NCBI GenBank assembly: GCA_964396995.1
Contig: CAYNIG010000078.1
Span: forward strand, 1 to 17,361
Reading direction: 5' to 3'
DNA length: 17,361 bases
Source: JADJLQ01 sp964396995
Lineage (GTDB): Bacteria; Bacteroidota; Bacteroidia; Chitinophagales; Saprospiraceae
Shown: positions 1-7,537 of the stretch, in pieces
Layout: every line of letters begins with the position of its first letter
How positions within the stretch are numbered: the first letter of the stretch is position 1
Position numbers and translations under genes: made by a program
Notes under the pieces: generated by a model
Told to the model about the DNA's origin: nothing
Seen by the model: only the letters and a program-made list of their open reading frames with translations
Databases searched by the model: none

Positions 1-731
1 AAAAAAATTATTTTCACTTTATCATCAATGAGACGGCCGCAAAAAAATTGGGCTGGTCAGCCGAGGAAGCGGTTGGTAAAAAATTATTCCTGGGCGAGAG
101 CAGACCTGGTGAAATAAAAGGAGTGGTGGCTGATTTTAATTTTGCTTCCTTACACAGTACCATCGAGCCATTGGTATTATTTCCCAGTAACTGGGCTTCC
201 ATAATGATGATAAAAATTTCAGGAAATGACTTAACCGGCACACTGGCCTGGTTGGACGATAAATGGAAGGTATTGGCCCCTCACCGTCCGTTTGAATATC
301 ATTTTATGGACGAAGATTTTAATAAATTATATAACTCCGAAATCAGAACGGGCAAAGTAATCACGATTTTTTCCGGAATAGCAATGCTGTTGGCGTGCAT
401 AGGACTGTTTGGGTTGTCGTCCTATTCTGCCAGGCAGAGACTAAAAGAATTGAGCATTCGCAAAGTGCTGGGGGCCTCTGCAAGCAGTTTGTTTATACTG
501 CTGTCTGATACGTTTGTGAGATTGGTGCTGATCGCATTTGCTATTGCCGTTCCGATATCGTGGATATCGATGAATAAATGGCTCAGTGATTTTGCATATC
601 GTATAGACCTCAGTTGGTGGATGTTTGGTTTAACCGGATTGATTGCAATATTGATTACTTTGTTTACCATTAGCTTTCAATCTCTTCAGGCTGCGTTTGC
701 TAATCCTATTGAATCATTGAGAAGCGAATAA
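1..731 (+). CDS. ABC transporter permease, MacB/FtsX family (5' truncated by window edge)
   Basis: This is the C-terminal part of a MacB-like permease, an inner-membrane subunit of an ABC exporter or mechanotransmission complex. The frame is open from the first bases (reading from position 3) with no start, so the gene begins outside the window. The visible protein opens with an N-E-T-A-A-K-K-L-G-W stretch typical of the end of the periplasmic MacB core domain in Bacteroidota. The FtsX domain follows, with three hydrophobic segments at roughly 350-420, 490-565 and 615-675. The transmission-helix motif QRLKELSIRKVLGAS lies between the first two, and the end is the family-typical NPIESLRSE. No ATPase gene is visible. 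The next gene is convergent. The substrate cannot be told from the sequence. Confidence 0.9.
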   Translation, partial: KNYFHFIINETAAKKLGWSAEEAVGKKLFLGESRPGEIKGVVADFNFASLHSTIEPLVLFPSNWASIMMIKISGNDLTGTLAWLDDKWKVLAPHRPFEYHFMDEDFNKLYNSEIRTGKVITIFSGIAMLLACIGLFGLSSYSARQRLKELSIRKVLGASASSLFILLSDTFVRLVLIAFAIAVPISWISMNKWLSDFAYRIDLSWWMFGLTGLIAILITLFTISFQSLQAAFANPIESLRSE

Positions 732-814
732 GTTAAGAGGTGAGCATTGGGCCCTGGGTAAAAATTATACCTTAACTCCATTCTCGTAAGACAACATTAC
801 CAATACACTCAAGA

Positions 815-2284
815 TTACTTTAACTGTGAATAGTTATAATATCCATCCGGAGCCGATATGGGCATTTGGAAGCTCTTCCCCTTTGTAGAACTCGCTTTAA
901 TATAATATTCCACATTAGGGTTGCTTTTTTTCAAACCAGCTGTAAATAAATCCGGTGTACCGGATTTGGCCATTTTTGTTTTTCTCCACTGAGCATGCTT
1001 ATTTTTTCGCCAGAACAATTCGGGAATATTTAATTCACCTTCACCATAGTTTTTTATTATAGCCTTAATTTCAATTTTATTTTTAACCGTGACCGGTATT
1101 CGGTCTACGCTGATAAATATCATATCCCGATCCCAGATAGCCCTCGTCCTACAATGTAAGGCATCCCCATCCGTCCAGCCCAGGGTAGTATAATTTTCCC
1201 TGGCATCGGGGCTAAGTACCGGTTCGTCATTCATTTTAAATTCAAATCCTTTAATCTTGTACCCGGGCATGGCTTCTTCCCATTGTTTTAATGCAATACG
1301 GTCCTGTTCGATACCAAATAAAGGCACATAAATACATTTATTTAAAATTAAAGAATTGCTGTATGCGGCTAATTTATTTTGGAAATAAGTATCGGTATCC
1401 AACCTGAGTATTTGATATGGCCTGCCAAACGGTGTAAGTAACCCGGACAATTCATCACTGACTATTTTTTCATAGTGAGCATACAGTGGATGATCGGAAG
1501 GCGGTCTCGTTACCAGTATCCTTTCTGCATCTAATAATTTCATAAAGCAATCAATATGTTGAATGCCATTTTTTTCGAAGTTGGATAGAATATGATATTG
1601 ATTTATTCCCAGTAATTTATTCGCTATGGTGAAAAAAGTGGAATCGGGAATACCCATGTATTTATTTTCAGTAGTCAAAGCACAGGTAGAAAATGCTGCT
1701 TGCTGGCCATCTGATAACACATTGCCACCTGTAAAAGCAAAAGGAAGATATTCTATATCCATATCCAATTCTTTAGCGATATAACCGGGGATGGCATCAT
1801 CTACAGTAGTTTGTTTTATAGTTCCATCTTCATTTTTATATAAAAAGATCTTAATTGTATCACATTCCATGCCGACTACAGGCGTAGCATACAGGTATTT
1901 TCCATCTGCGAGTTTCATTTTTTGGCCGGGGTGAAATACAGCGTGGGGTCCCCAATCCCGGGTCCAACTTACATCTATACCATGTGGTGATTGTATAAAT
2001 TTCACCTTCGAAATATCCATATTCCAGTCTGAAAACCATTTGATTGCATCCTGTCTGCTGCTGTCTGACTCCACTAACACATATAGACTGATATCCTTGC
2101 CTAATTCTTTGATGAGTGCATGAGGCAGACTGGGAGGCCATGCCATCAATACTCCGATTGCAGGTTCCCATTCTGCAACCATTCGTGGTGAGGTGGATGG
2201 GGAAAAGTATTTATTTGATTGGCCAGTTATAGATTGGCAGACCAGTATCATCAGTAATACTGCAGATGATCGGTTTTTATACAT
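815..2284 (-). CDS. Secreted peptidylarginine deiminase-like protein (PPAD / PAD_porph family) with Ig-like domain
   Basis: This is a guanidino-group-modifying enzyme of 489 aa, predicted to convert arginine or a related guanidine to citrulline plus ammonia outside the cytoplasm. A signal peptide covers about residues 1-22 (cleavage near TGQ). The catalytic set is visible: W107 and D110 in SWTRDWGP, H243 and D245 in QHIDCF, N310 in YSNSLILN, and the nucleophile C378 in GDALHCRTR. Residues after about 395 form a beta-rich Ig-like tail. From memory the LHCRT, NSLILN, AMPGY and VEYYI stretches match P. gingivalis PPAD closely, better than agmatine deiminase, which has an HC-I-T-type cysteine motif. 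Unlike PPAD it has no T9SS sorting domain, and no arginine pair is seen where PPAD has R152/R154. It lies 31 bp after the secreted protein gene on the same strand, so the two are probably co-transcribed. The family call is strong; the substrate is unknown. Confidence 0.88.
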   Translation of the reverse strand: MYKNRSSAVLLMILVCQSITGQSNKYFSPSTSPRMVAEWEPAIGVLMAWPPSLPHALIKELGKDISLYVLVESDSSRQDAIKWFSDWNMDISKVKFIQSPHGIDVSWTRDWGPHAVFHPGQKMKLADGKYLYATPVVGMECDTIKIFLYKNEDGTIKQTTVDDAIPGYIAKELDMDIEYLPFAFTGGNVLSDGQQAAFSTCALTTENKYMGIPDSTFFTIANKLLGINQYHILSNFEKNGIQHIDCFMKLLDAERILVTRPPSDHPLYAHYEKIVSDELSGLLTPFGRPYQILRLDTDTYFQNKLAAYSNSLILNKCIYVPLFGIEQDRIALKQWEEAMPGYKIKGFEFKMNDEPVLSPDARENYTTLGWTDGDALHCRTRAIWDRDMIFISVDRIPVTVKNKIEIKAIIKNYGEGELNIPELFWRKNKHAQWRKTKMAKSGTPDLFTAGLKKSNPNVEYYIKASSTKGKSFQMPISAPDGYYNYSQLK

Positions 2285-2315
2285 TTATTATAAATATTAA
2301 TACTTACTATACGGT

Positions 2316-3395
2316 CTACTTTCTGACTTCCTTTTCCACTGTCCGGACTTGCTCCAGTATCAGCAGGTCACCAATTTCATCTTTGTATTGAGCTAATTCT
2401 TTGGCAGTGCTTTTATTTTTGCGTTTACTGGTAAGCGTGCTGTACCGCGTGATCTTGGCATGAGGTAATATTTCAGGATATTTTGTTTTGAGATAACTGA
2501 TGATATTTAATCTCTTGGTATTGTATTTCTTTTCTTTCATGATGATGAAAAGATAATCTATACCCCTGAATTTATTCAGCATGGAATCGAGGTTTCGGTT
2601 TCGGTCTATGTCTTTGCGTATGGAATCTTCCTGCATGATTTCTCCGTTTTTATCAAAAATATTGATAGACTTGGGGCTTACCTCATACATCATAAGAATA
2701 CCGCCATACGATAACTTGGAATACGATTCCATACTAAATACCCCAGGATCATATCCTGATTTCGAAACCCGCACATTTCGGTAATGAAGTGTGAGCGGTC
2801 CTTGTTGATTGAATAGTAAAAAAGATTCGCTTGCTTTTTCTTTTTCTTCCATCACCGAATCGAGCGCTGCATAGATTACCATATGTGTCCAGTTTCCCTT
2901 TGATGCTTTTATCGGCATGGAATATTTGGTCCATTTTGAATTCGTGATTTTAAATGGAGGAGCTAATAATTCACCAAAACCACAGTTTGCTTCAGAACCA
3001 AAAATATATAATTTTAAAGGTTGTTTGGGTTTTGCCTCCAGATTAAAAGCATATCCCGAATCCCTGCTGGCATAAAAAGTGAACAGGTAGGTTTTGTTGC
3101 GTATCATTGGTTTGATCAACTTTTGAGAAATGCCTTCGAAAGCAACATTAGTATAGTTTACAATATTCAATAATTGTTTTTCCTGTTCAGCATCTGCTCC
3201 TTTTTTAGTTGACTTTTTGGTGTTGCCGTTTGAAGCCAGAGTTTGTTGATCTTCCGGTTGCTGATATTGCATAAAATTGCAGGAATACCAAAGTAACTCC
3301 CTTTGAAAGGAAGGATTTTGAACTGCAATCACCCGTTGCCCGAATGTAAAATGGAGAGCAAAGAAGGAGAAAATAAAACAAGAGAGAATTTTCAT
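2316..3395 (-). CDS. Secreted protein of unknown function, lectin-like N-terminal half
   Basis: A 359-aa exported protein that I cannot name. Residues 1-19 form a signal peptide ending in TFGQ. Residues about 20-210 follow a pattern often seen in Bacteroidota surface proteins with a jelly-roll or carbohydrate-binding-like domain. It has an N-P-S-F opening, then IS-Q-K-L-I-K-P, a Y-L-F-T-F-Y-A-S strand, a CGFGELLAPP turn and a TKYSMPIKAS strand. A Lys/Ser-rich linker (about 57-70) interrupts it. The C-terminal half (about 235-359) is charged and repeats K/R-rich helices, without a motif I recognise. There is no T9SS tail. The gene sits 59 bp after rluF and 31 bp before the PPAD-like gene, so it may supply a partner, anchor or substrate for the deiminase. 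That role is inferred from position only. Confidence 0.75.
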   Translation of the reverse strand: MKILSCFIFSFFALHFTFGQRVIAVQNPSFQRELLWYSCNFMQYQQPEDQQTLASNGNTKKSTKKGADAEQEKQLLNIVNYTNVAFEGISQKLIKPMIRNKTYLFTFYASRDSGYAFNLEAKPKQPLKLYIFGSEANCGFGELLAPPFKITNSKWTKYSMPIKASKGNWTHMVIYAALDSVMEEKEKASESFLLFNQQGPLTLHYRNVRVSKSGYDPGVFSMESYSKLSYGGILMMYEVSPKSINIFDKNGEIMQEDSIRKDIDRNRNLDSMLNKFRGIDYLFIIMKEKKYNTKRLNIISYLKTKYPEILPHAKITRYSTLTSKRKNKSTAKELAQYKDEIGDLLILEQVRTVEKEVRK

Positions 3396-3454
3396 AATTT
3401 CACCTACAATATAGTAATTACAAACGGTATTTTGGTAGCCCGGGTTGCTTTCTA

Positions 3455-4195
3455 TTATTCATCCATTCCGCTGTCTTCCATCTCTGCGGTTTTACTACTT
3501 TCTTTTAAAAGCAGACCCATGGATAGTATTTCCTTAGGATTAAAATATCTCCATTTTCCGGGTGGGATATCTTTTAGGGTAAAATTCATAATCCGGATTC
3601 TCTTCAAAGCAGTGACTTGGTAACCCAAAGCTTCACACATTCTTCGGATTTGGCGATTAAGCCCCTGTATGAGTATGATTCTAAATTCGTTTGCTCCTTC
3701 CTGTTTGACTGTGCATTTTTTAGTAACTTTTCCTAAAATTCGTACGCCATTGCGCATAGCCAGTATAAATTCTGATGTGATGGGTTTATCTACCTGCACG
3801 ATATATTCTTTTTCATGACGGTTGCCGGCCCGGAGTATTTTATTTACTATATCCCCATCATTGGTGAGGAAAATAAGTCCTTCACTTAGTTTATCCAGTC
3901 TGCCTATAGGAAATATTCGGCTCTTAAATCGAATATAATCGATAATATTTGATTTTTCCCTGGTATCTGTAGTGCAGATAATTCCTTTGGGTTTATTAAA
4001 TGCGATATAGACAGGTTGGACTTTCTTCTTTATTCTTTCACCATCTACACGCACATCGACCCCTTCACTTACCCGCTGTCCTTTGTGTGCATCCACTCCA
4101 TTCACAGTCACCCGGCCTTGTTCTATGTATTGATCCGCTTCGCGACGGCTACAATAACCACTATTACTGATGTATTTATTAAGACTTATCTCCAT
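3455..4195 (-). CDS. rluF: 23S rRNA pseudouridine synthase, RluF type
   Basis: Isomerises a uridine of 23S rRNA (U2604 in E. coli numbering for RluF) to pseudouridine in the cytoplasm. With the start chosen here it is 246 aa. An S4 RNA-binding domain covers about residues 4-50 (LNKYISNSGYCSRREAD), followed by the catalytic domain with the NKPKGI and CTT strands. The GRLDK motif carries the catalytic aspartate (about D101). The LTNDGDIVNKILRAGN, HEKEY and GLNRQIRRMCEALGY blocks are hallmarks of RluF as opposed to RluB/RluE. A start at 4234 overlapping the previous stop (TAATG) would add 13 residues. I prefer 4195 because the S4 domain begins there and a TAnnTTTG promoter element sits just upstream, but coupled initiation at 4234 cannot be excluded. 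Confidence 0.92.
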   Translation of the reverse strand: MEISLNKYISNSGYCSRREADQYIEQGRVTVNGVDAHKGQRVSEGVDVRVDGERIKKKVQPVYIAFNKPKGIICTTDTREKSNIIDYIRFKSRIFPIGRLDKLSEGLIFLTNDGDIVNKILRAGNRHEKEYIVQVDKPITSEFILAMRNGVRILGKVTKKCTVKQEGANEFRIILIQGLNRQIRRMCEALGYQVTALKRIRIMNFTLKDIPPGKWRYFNPKEILSMGLLLKESSKTAEMEDSGMDE

Positions 4196-4204
4196 TGGGT
4201 AATG

Positions 4205-4212
4205 CAAATATA
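4205..4212 (-). promoter_or_regulatory. Putative -7 element (TATATTTG) of rluF
   Basis: TATATTTG on the minus strand matches the Bacteroidota -7 consensus TAnnTTTG. It ends 9 nt before the preferred rluF start, implying an almost leaderless transcript. It lies inside the overlap with the end of the upstream gene. No convincing -33 TTG is seen at the usual spacing. Confidence 0.35.
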
Positions 4213-4233
4213 CTTCATGGTTGAACCAAAACA

Positions 4234-4608
4234 TTACGCAGGCTTTGCCCCTTTGCCTTTGGCTGACACTTTTGGATTTAATGATTTTGCATATTCATAG
4301 CTTTTTAAATAATAGGGTAGGAGTGTTTTTGTATTCTTAAATAAATCTTCAGGCACCAGTACATACTCCTTCAGCACTATACCATGGGCTATACATAATT
4401 TGGTGTTGTACTTTATAATGAATTCATCCCTTACTGCTTTCGGCAATCTCAGCCCAAACTTAAAATCTTTGTCCAAAAATGAGAACATATGACCATTGAT
4501 CGAAGTGTATTGCATGGTAACACCTTTGCGCACAATACCCATCGATGAGGATAGTAAACCATCATAAAGCTTTAGTAATTCTTCCGGGAAGGATGGACCT
4601 TTGGCCAT
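4234..4608 (-). CDS. TfoX/Sxy N-terminal domain-like small protein
   Basis: A 124-aa cytoplasmic protein with the layout of the TfoX_N family. It has an N-terminal helix (SFPEELLKLYDGLL), a GHMFSFL strand in the place of the usual G-x-M-F-a motif, a K/R-L-P strand, an M-K-E-Y-like element here reading LKEYVLVPEDL, and a terminal LKSYEYAKSLNPK helix. Stand-alone TfoX_N proteins are widespread and mostly uncharacterised. In competence-bearing bacteria Sxy/TfoX acts as a competence regulator, but that role should not be assumed for this single-domain form. Its ATG follows directly on the stop of the sugar isomerase gene (TAAATG), and its stop overlaps an alternative rluF start, so the three genes are likely co-transcribed. 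The family match is moderate; the function is unknown. Confidence 0.65.
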   Translation of the reverse strand: MAKGPSFPEELLKLYDGLLSSSMGIVRKGVTMQYTSINGHMFSFLDKDFKFGLRLPKAVRDEFIIKYNTKLCIAHGIVLKEYVLVPEDLFKNTKTLLPYYLKSYEYAKSLNPKVSAKGKGAKPA

Positions 4609-5562
4609 TTATAACTTTTTCAAATAGTCTATGCTTTTCTTCAGAGCCAGGTCGGGATCGGCCACCAAATCCTGCTCTACAATATAATGTTCAATCCTGT
4701 TTTTGTTTGCCTGGTTGAATAACGATTTTAAATCCAAAACACCGTCTCCTGCTGTAGTCATCTCTCCCCAAAGTGCCACCCATTGGGAAGCATCACCACC
4801 GTCGCCTGAAAAGGTAGCCTTATGCTTCATATCTTTTATGTGCAACATCTTATACCGGTTTGGGTACTTGGAAAGTAGTTGTACAGGATCCGCACCACCG
4901 GCAGTAGTCCAAAATATGTCCATCTCCAGAAAAACCAGCTCTGGATCTGTATTGTTGATAATAATTTCAAGTGGAATTACACCATCCTTCGGTTTTATTC
5001 CATAGCCATGGTTATGATAGGCAAACCGCACCCCGTTTTTCTTTGCCTCTTCTCCGATCTTATTGAAAGTTTCTGCAATTTTTTTATAGTCATCGATAGT
5101 CTTCCTGTATTCATCAGGGATAGCAGGTAACACTACGTATTTATGTCCCAATGTATGAGCGGCTTCACCGAGGGCTCCCATATTATTCATTAAAGTATCC
5201 AGGTCAGTATGCGCAGAGGGGCTGGAGAGGCCATGATCATCCAGAAGTTTTTTGACCACTTTAATATCTCTGTCAAAATAGCCACTTCCATTAAATCCAA
5301 CCATAGGGCCAATAGCCGCCCAGTTATCTTTGGCTTTTTGAGTGCTAAAAGGATAGGGTCCAAACAATTCCAGCTCTTTGTAACCCATAAGGGATAACAT
5401 CTTCAGTGTACCCGGAAAATCCGCAATACACATTTTTGGAAGAGAGAAAAGCTGTATGGCTATATTTTTTTTCAAAGCTAATGATTCAAATATAGAATGA
5501 ATGGGGAATAAAGAACTCAGTGAGGTAGCAGCAGCCAGATTTAAAAAAGATTTCCTATCCAT
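4609..5562 (-). CDS. Sugar phosphate isomerase/epimerase family TIM-barrel protein with signal-like N-terminus
   Basis: A 317-aa xylose-isomerase-like TIM barrel (AP_endonuc_2 fold), a family of sugar and cyclitol isomerases, epimerases, dehydratases and 3-keto-sugar-processing enzymes. The N-terminus MDRKSFLNLAAATSLSSLF resembles a weak Tat-type or Sec signal, as is common for exported members in Bacteroidota. Barrel strands and likely metal ligands are visible: YHNHGYG (H183, H185), FLEMDIFW (E213, D215), MLHIKDM (H241) and YIVEQD (E296). A GGDAS loop (255-259) precedes the WGEMTTAGDG block that usually marks the substrate pocket. It lies 76 bp after the UlaG-like gene and has its own candidate promoter, so it may be expressed with or apart from the operon. 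If exported, it would act on a different side of the membrane from the kinase-containing set. Confidence 0.85.
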   Translation of the reverse strand: MDRKSFLNLAAATSLSSLFPIHSIFESLALKKNIAIQLFSLPKMCIADFPGTLKMLSLMGYKELELFGPYPFSTQKAKDNWAAIGPMVGFNGSGYFDRDIKVVKKLLDDHGLSSPSAHTDLDTLMNNMGALGEAAHTLGHKYVVLPAIPDEYRKTIDDYKKIAETFNKIGEEAKKNGVRFAYHNHGYGIKPKDGVIPLEIIINNTDPELVFLEMDIFWTTAGGADPVQLLSKYPNRYKMLHIKDMKHKATFSGDGGDASQWVALWGEMTTAGDGVLDLKSLFNQANKNRIEHYIVEQDLVADPDLALKKSIDYLKKL

Positions 5563-5606
5563 ATTACAATTAATTTACTTAGGTAAACAAGTTAGCTATC
5601 TTTTGA

Positions 5607-5614
5607 CAAAAATA
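5607..5614 (-). promoter_or_regulatory. Putative -7 element (TATTTTTG) upstream of the TIM-barrel gene
   Basis: TATTTTTG matches TAnnTTTG in the 76-bp gap before the isomerase gene. It predicts a transcript start near 5600 and a leader of about 38 nt. A TTG -33 element at the expected distance is not evident, so this is a weak call. Confidence 0.35.
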
Positions 5615-5638
5615 AAACAAAGTTGAGGCCTGAATCTG

Positions 5639-6493
5639 CTACGACCTTGCTTTTTGATAAGTAAATAATTCTCCATGACTTAAAATTTTATATTGTTGAT
5701 GAATACTCTCAGCATACCGAGGTAAATCATTCACATTTACTGTATTAAATTCAAACATATCGTAATGACAGGGAATGACCATTTGAACTTGTACCGCTTT
5801 GGCCAGATCACAGGCTTCCTGAATAGTGAAATTTCCTGAGACTTTTCTTTCAGGGGCTCTGCCGTTTACCGGTAAAAAAGCAATATCAATATGGTATTTT
5901 TTTAATATTTCTTCTAAACCGGGAAAGGGAATACAATCTCCGCTATGATATATACAGTATTGATTGATGTAGATAATGTATCCCATATATATAGGTTGCC
6001 AGGCTTCATTTCGGTCTACTGTCTCATGGGCCGCGGGTATACCATGTATGGATACGTGACCAAATGAATGCATCGAACGATCATCCAGGCCAACAGGAAA
6101 ATCGATAGGACATTGGCATCGTGTTGCAACAAAAGACCTGTTTGCTTCCGGAATAATAAATTTTATCCCGGGGTTATTTTTTAATATAGGGATGAGCGTA
6201 TCAGCATCCAGGTGGTCGGTATGATTATGACTACTGCTTACGAAATCAATAAAATGCAGTGTATCCGGATCGAGTACTTTTTCACTCATTCGAACATGAG
6301 GCTTGTCTGTCCAGGCATATTTTAAAGTAAGGGAATCCGATAGATAAGGGTCTGTAAGAAAATAAGTGCCATTTACATGTAGTAAATATCCACTTTGGCC
6401 CAGCCACCAAATGTGAAGACTATCATCGTGTGGTGCGGACTTCATTTCAAGGAGCAATTCCTCATCTTTTTTGAAAGCTGCAATCAATGACAT
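5639..6493 (-). CDS. UlaG-like metallo-beta-lactamase-fold hydrolase
   Basis: A 284-aa cytoplasmic metallo-hydrolase of the family that includes UlaG (L-ascorbate-6-phosphate lactonase); relatives cleave other lactones or phosphoesters. The opening WWLGQSGYLL and FLTDPYL strands are typical. Metal ligands are complete: the H-x-H-x-D-H motif as HNHTDH (residues 89-94), H156 (AAHE), D186 in HSGD, and H243 in PCHYDMFEFN. The NGRAPE loop (210-215) is a UlaG-family feature. One base separates its ATG from the stop of the MetE-like gene, so the two are surely co-translated. No UlaD (decarboxylase) or PTS gene is present, so ascorbate breakdown by the known ula route is unlikely. The true substrate is probably a phosphorylated lactone or cyclic ester made by the neighbouring enzymes (inference). 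Confidence 0.88.
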   Translation of the reverse strand: MSLIAAFKKDEELLLEMKSAPHDDSLHIWWLGQSGYLLHVNGTYFLTDPYLSDSLTLKYAWTDKPHVRMSEKVLDPDTLHFIDFVSSSHNHTDHLDADTLIPILKNNPGIKFIIPEANRSFVATRCQCPIDFPVGLDDRSMHSFGHVSIHGIPAAHETVDRNEAWQPIYMGYIIYINQYCIYHSGDCIPFPGLEEILKKYHIDIAFLPVNGRAPERKVSGNFTIQEACDLAKAVQVQMVIPCHYDMFEFNTVNVNDLPRYAESIHQQYKILSHGELFTYQKARS

Positions 6494-6494
6494 A

Positions 6495-7535
6495 TTATGC
6501 TAAATTAAGTTCCTTGCGGATAGCCTGGGCTCCCAATACCATATTTTTCAATTTCTGTCTGGATGCCCATCGTGCAGTCTGGGATAATCCGCAGTCAGGT
6601 GCTACAGATAGTTTGTAGGGTTCTATGTACTTCAGACACATTTTTATTCTTTCTTTTATATCATTTACTGACTCTATGTAATAATTTTTCACATCCACTA
6701 TTCCTACTGCAACATTCATCCGGTCGCCAAAATCCTTTAGCAGTTCTATTTCAGCGAATTCCCTGTTAGCCATTTCAATATGTACTTCATCTACTTTAAA
6801 TTCGAGAAAATCAGGCAGCATTGGTTTTATTTCTCTTTTGCCTACAGGTCGGCCCTTAAAATTGCCAAAACAAAGATGCGTGGATAAAAAACATTTACCG
6901 ACCACCGGCTCTACGGTTTTATTAAATATTTCCACAAATTTTTTAGTATCCTCTTTGTAGGCATAACAACTCATTGATGGTTCGTCTACAGTGATTTCCT
7001 TGCAGCCTGCATTCACCAGTGCTTTTAATTCTTCTTGAATAATGGGTATTAATGCATTAGTGACCTCCATCCGGTCAGCATAAACACCATTGGGATCTAA
7101 TCGCCCACTCAGTGTATATGGACCGGGAACGCTGCATTTAAGTATTTTACCTTTAGGCGCCAGCCTTACTAATCTTTTATATTCATCGACGGCTCCCAAA
7201 CCTCCGGTTGCTTTCAGTTCTCTGGTGATCTTGTGTTTTCCTCTCTGATCATGAGCCGGGGGACCCCATTTTCTAGGTTGTATTGCTATATGATCAATGC
7301 CATCTATAAAACCGTAAAACGACAGATTAAAATCCAATCGGGTTTGTTCCCCATCGGTAATCACATCCAGTCCTGCATCTGTCTGATCATGTATGGCAGC
7401 CACTACTGCATCATCGATCATTTCATCAATATCCGCTTTTCCAAACTGGTCCAGGTTTTTGGAAGCAAATTCCAGCCAACCCGGAAATGGATAACTTCCG
7501 ATTACGGTGGTACGAATGGGAATATTTAATGGCAT
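6495..7535 (-). CDS. Core MetE-like (cobalamin-independent methionine synthase C-terminal domain) protein
   Basis: A 346-aa TIM-barrel protein matching only the catalytic C-terminal half of MetE, which is about 750 aa. The Zn site is intact: H220 and C222 (LSTHLCFGN), E254 (VHIEMANRE) and C315 (PDCGLSQTARW). The E-to-C spacing of 61 equals that of E. coli MetE as I remember it. Other landmarks are the TTVIGSYP start, DGEQTRLDF (61-69), SVPGPYTL (135-142) and VDEPSMS (183-189). Relatives of this short form include folate-independent methionine synthases and epoxyalkane:coenzyme M transferase, all of which activate a thiol on zinc. It sits 2 bp after the SIS gene and 1 bp before the UlaG-like gene, inside a sugar-metabolism operon. 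That argues for a specialised alkyl-transfer or C-S/C-O chemistry rather than housekeeping methionine synthesis, although the latter cannot be excluded. Confidence 0.88.
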   Translation of the reverse strand: MPLNIPIRTTVIGSYPFPGWLEFASKNLDQFGKADIDEMIDDAVVAAIHDQTDAGLDVITDGEQTRLDFNLSFYGFIDGIDHIAIQPRKWGPPAHDQRGKHKITRELKATGGLGAVDEYKRLVRLAPKGKILKCSVPGPYTLSGRLDPNGVYADRMEVTNALIPIIQEELKALVNAGCKEITVDEPSMSCYAYKEDTKKFVEIFNKTVEPVVGKCFLSTHLCFGNFKGRPVGKREIKPMLPDFLEFKVDEVHIEMANREFAEIELLKDFGDRMNVAVGIVDVKNYYIESVNDIKERIKMCLKYIEPYKLSVAPDCGLSQTARWASRQKLKNMVLGAQAIRKELNLA

Positions 7536-7537
7536 AT

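Noticed and set aside
732..814. Terminator between the MacB-like permease and the deiminase gene
   Set aside because: A short GGTA/TACC repeat with an AT-rich middle is present near 758-772, but no stable stem or T-run is seen.
1860..2171. About 100-codon frame inside the deiminase gene in another frame on the same strand
   Set aside because: It lies wholly within a gene with strong family motifs; composition and lack of any motif mark it as a shadow frame.
815..2284. Calling this gene agmatine deiminase (aguA)
   Set aside because: It has a signal peptide, an Ig-like C-terminal domain and an LHCRTR cysteine motif. Agmatine deiminases are cytoplasmic, shorter (about 350-370 aa) and carry a different cysteine motif.
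4196..4234. N-terminal extension of RluF starting at the TAATG overlap
   Set aside because: The 13 extra residues are not part of the S4 domain and a promoter element lies within them; kept only as an alternative start.
4609..5562. Glucosinolate or 3-keto-glycoside operon of the Bacteroides type
   Set aside because: The TIM-barrel gene resembles that group, but the Gfo/Idh oxidoreductases and the DUF1080-type hydrolase that define those operons are absent.
5639..6493. Ascorbate utilisation operon (ulaG with ulaD/ulaE-like neighbours)
   Set aside because: The UlaG-like protein and a TIM-barrel epimerase-like gene are adjacent, but there is no UlaD decarboxylase, UlaF or PTS transporter, and the other neighbours do not fit ascorbate breakdown.
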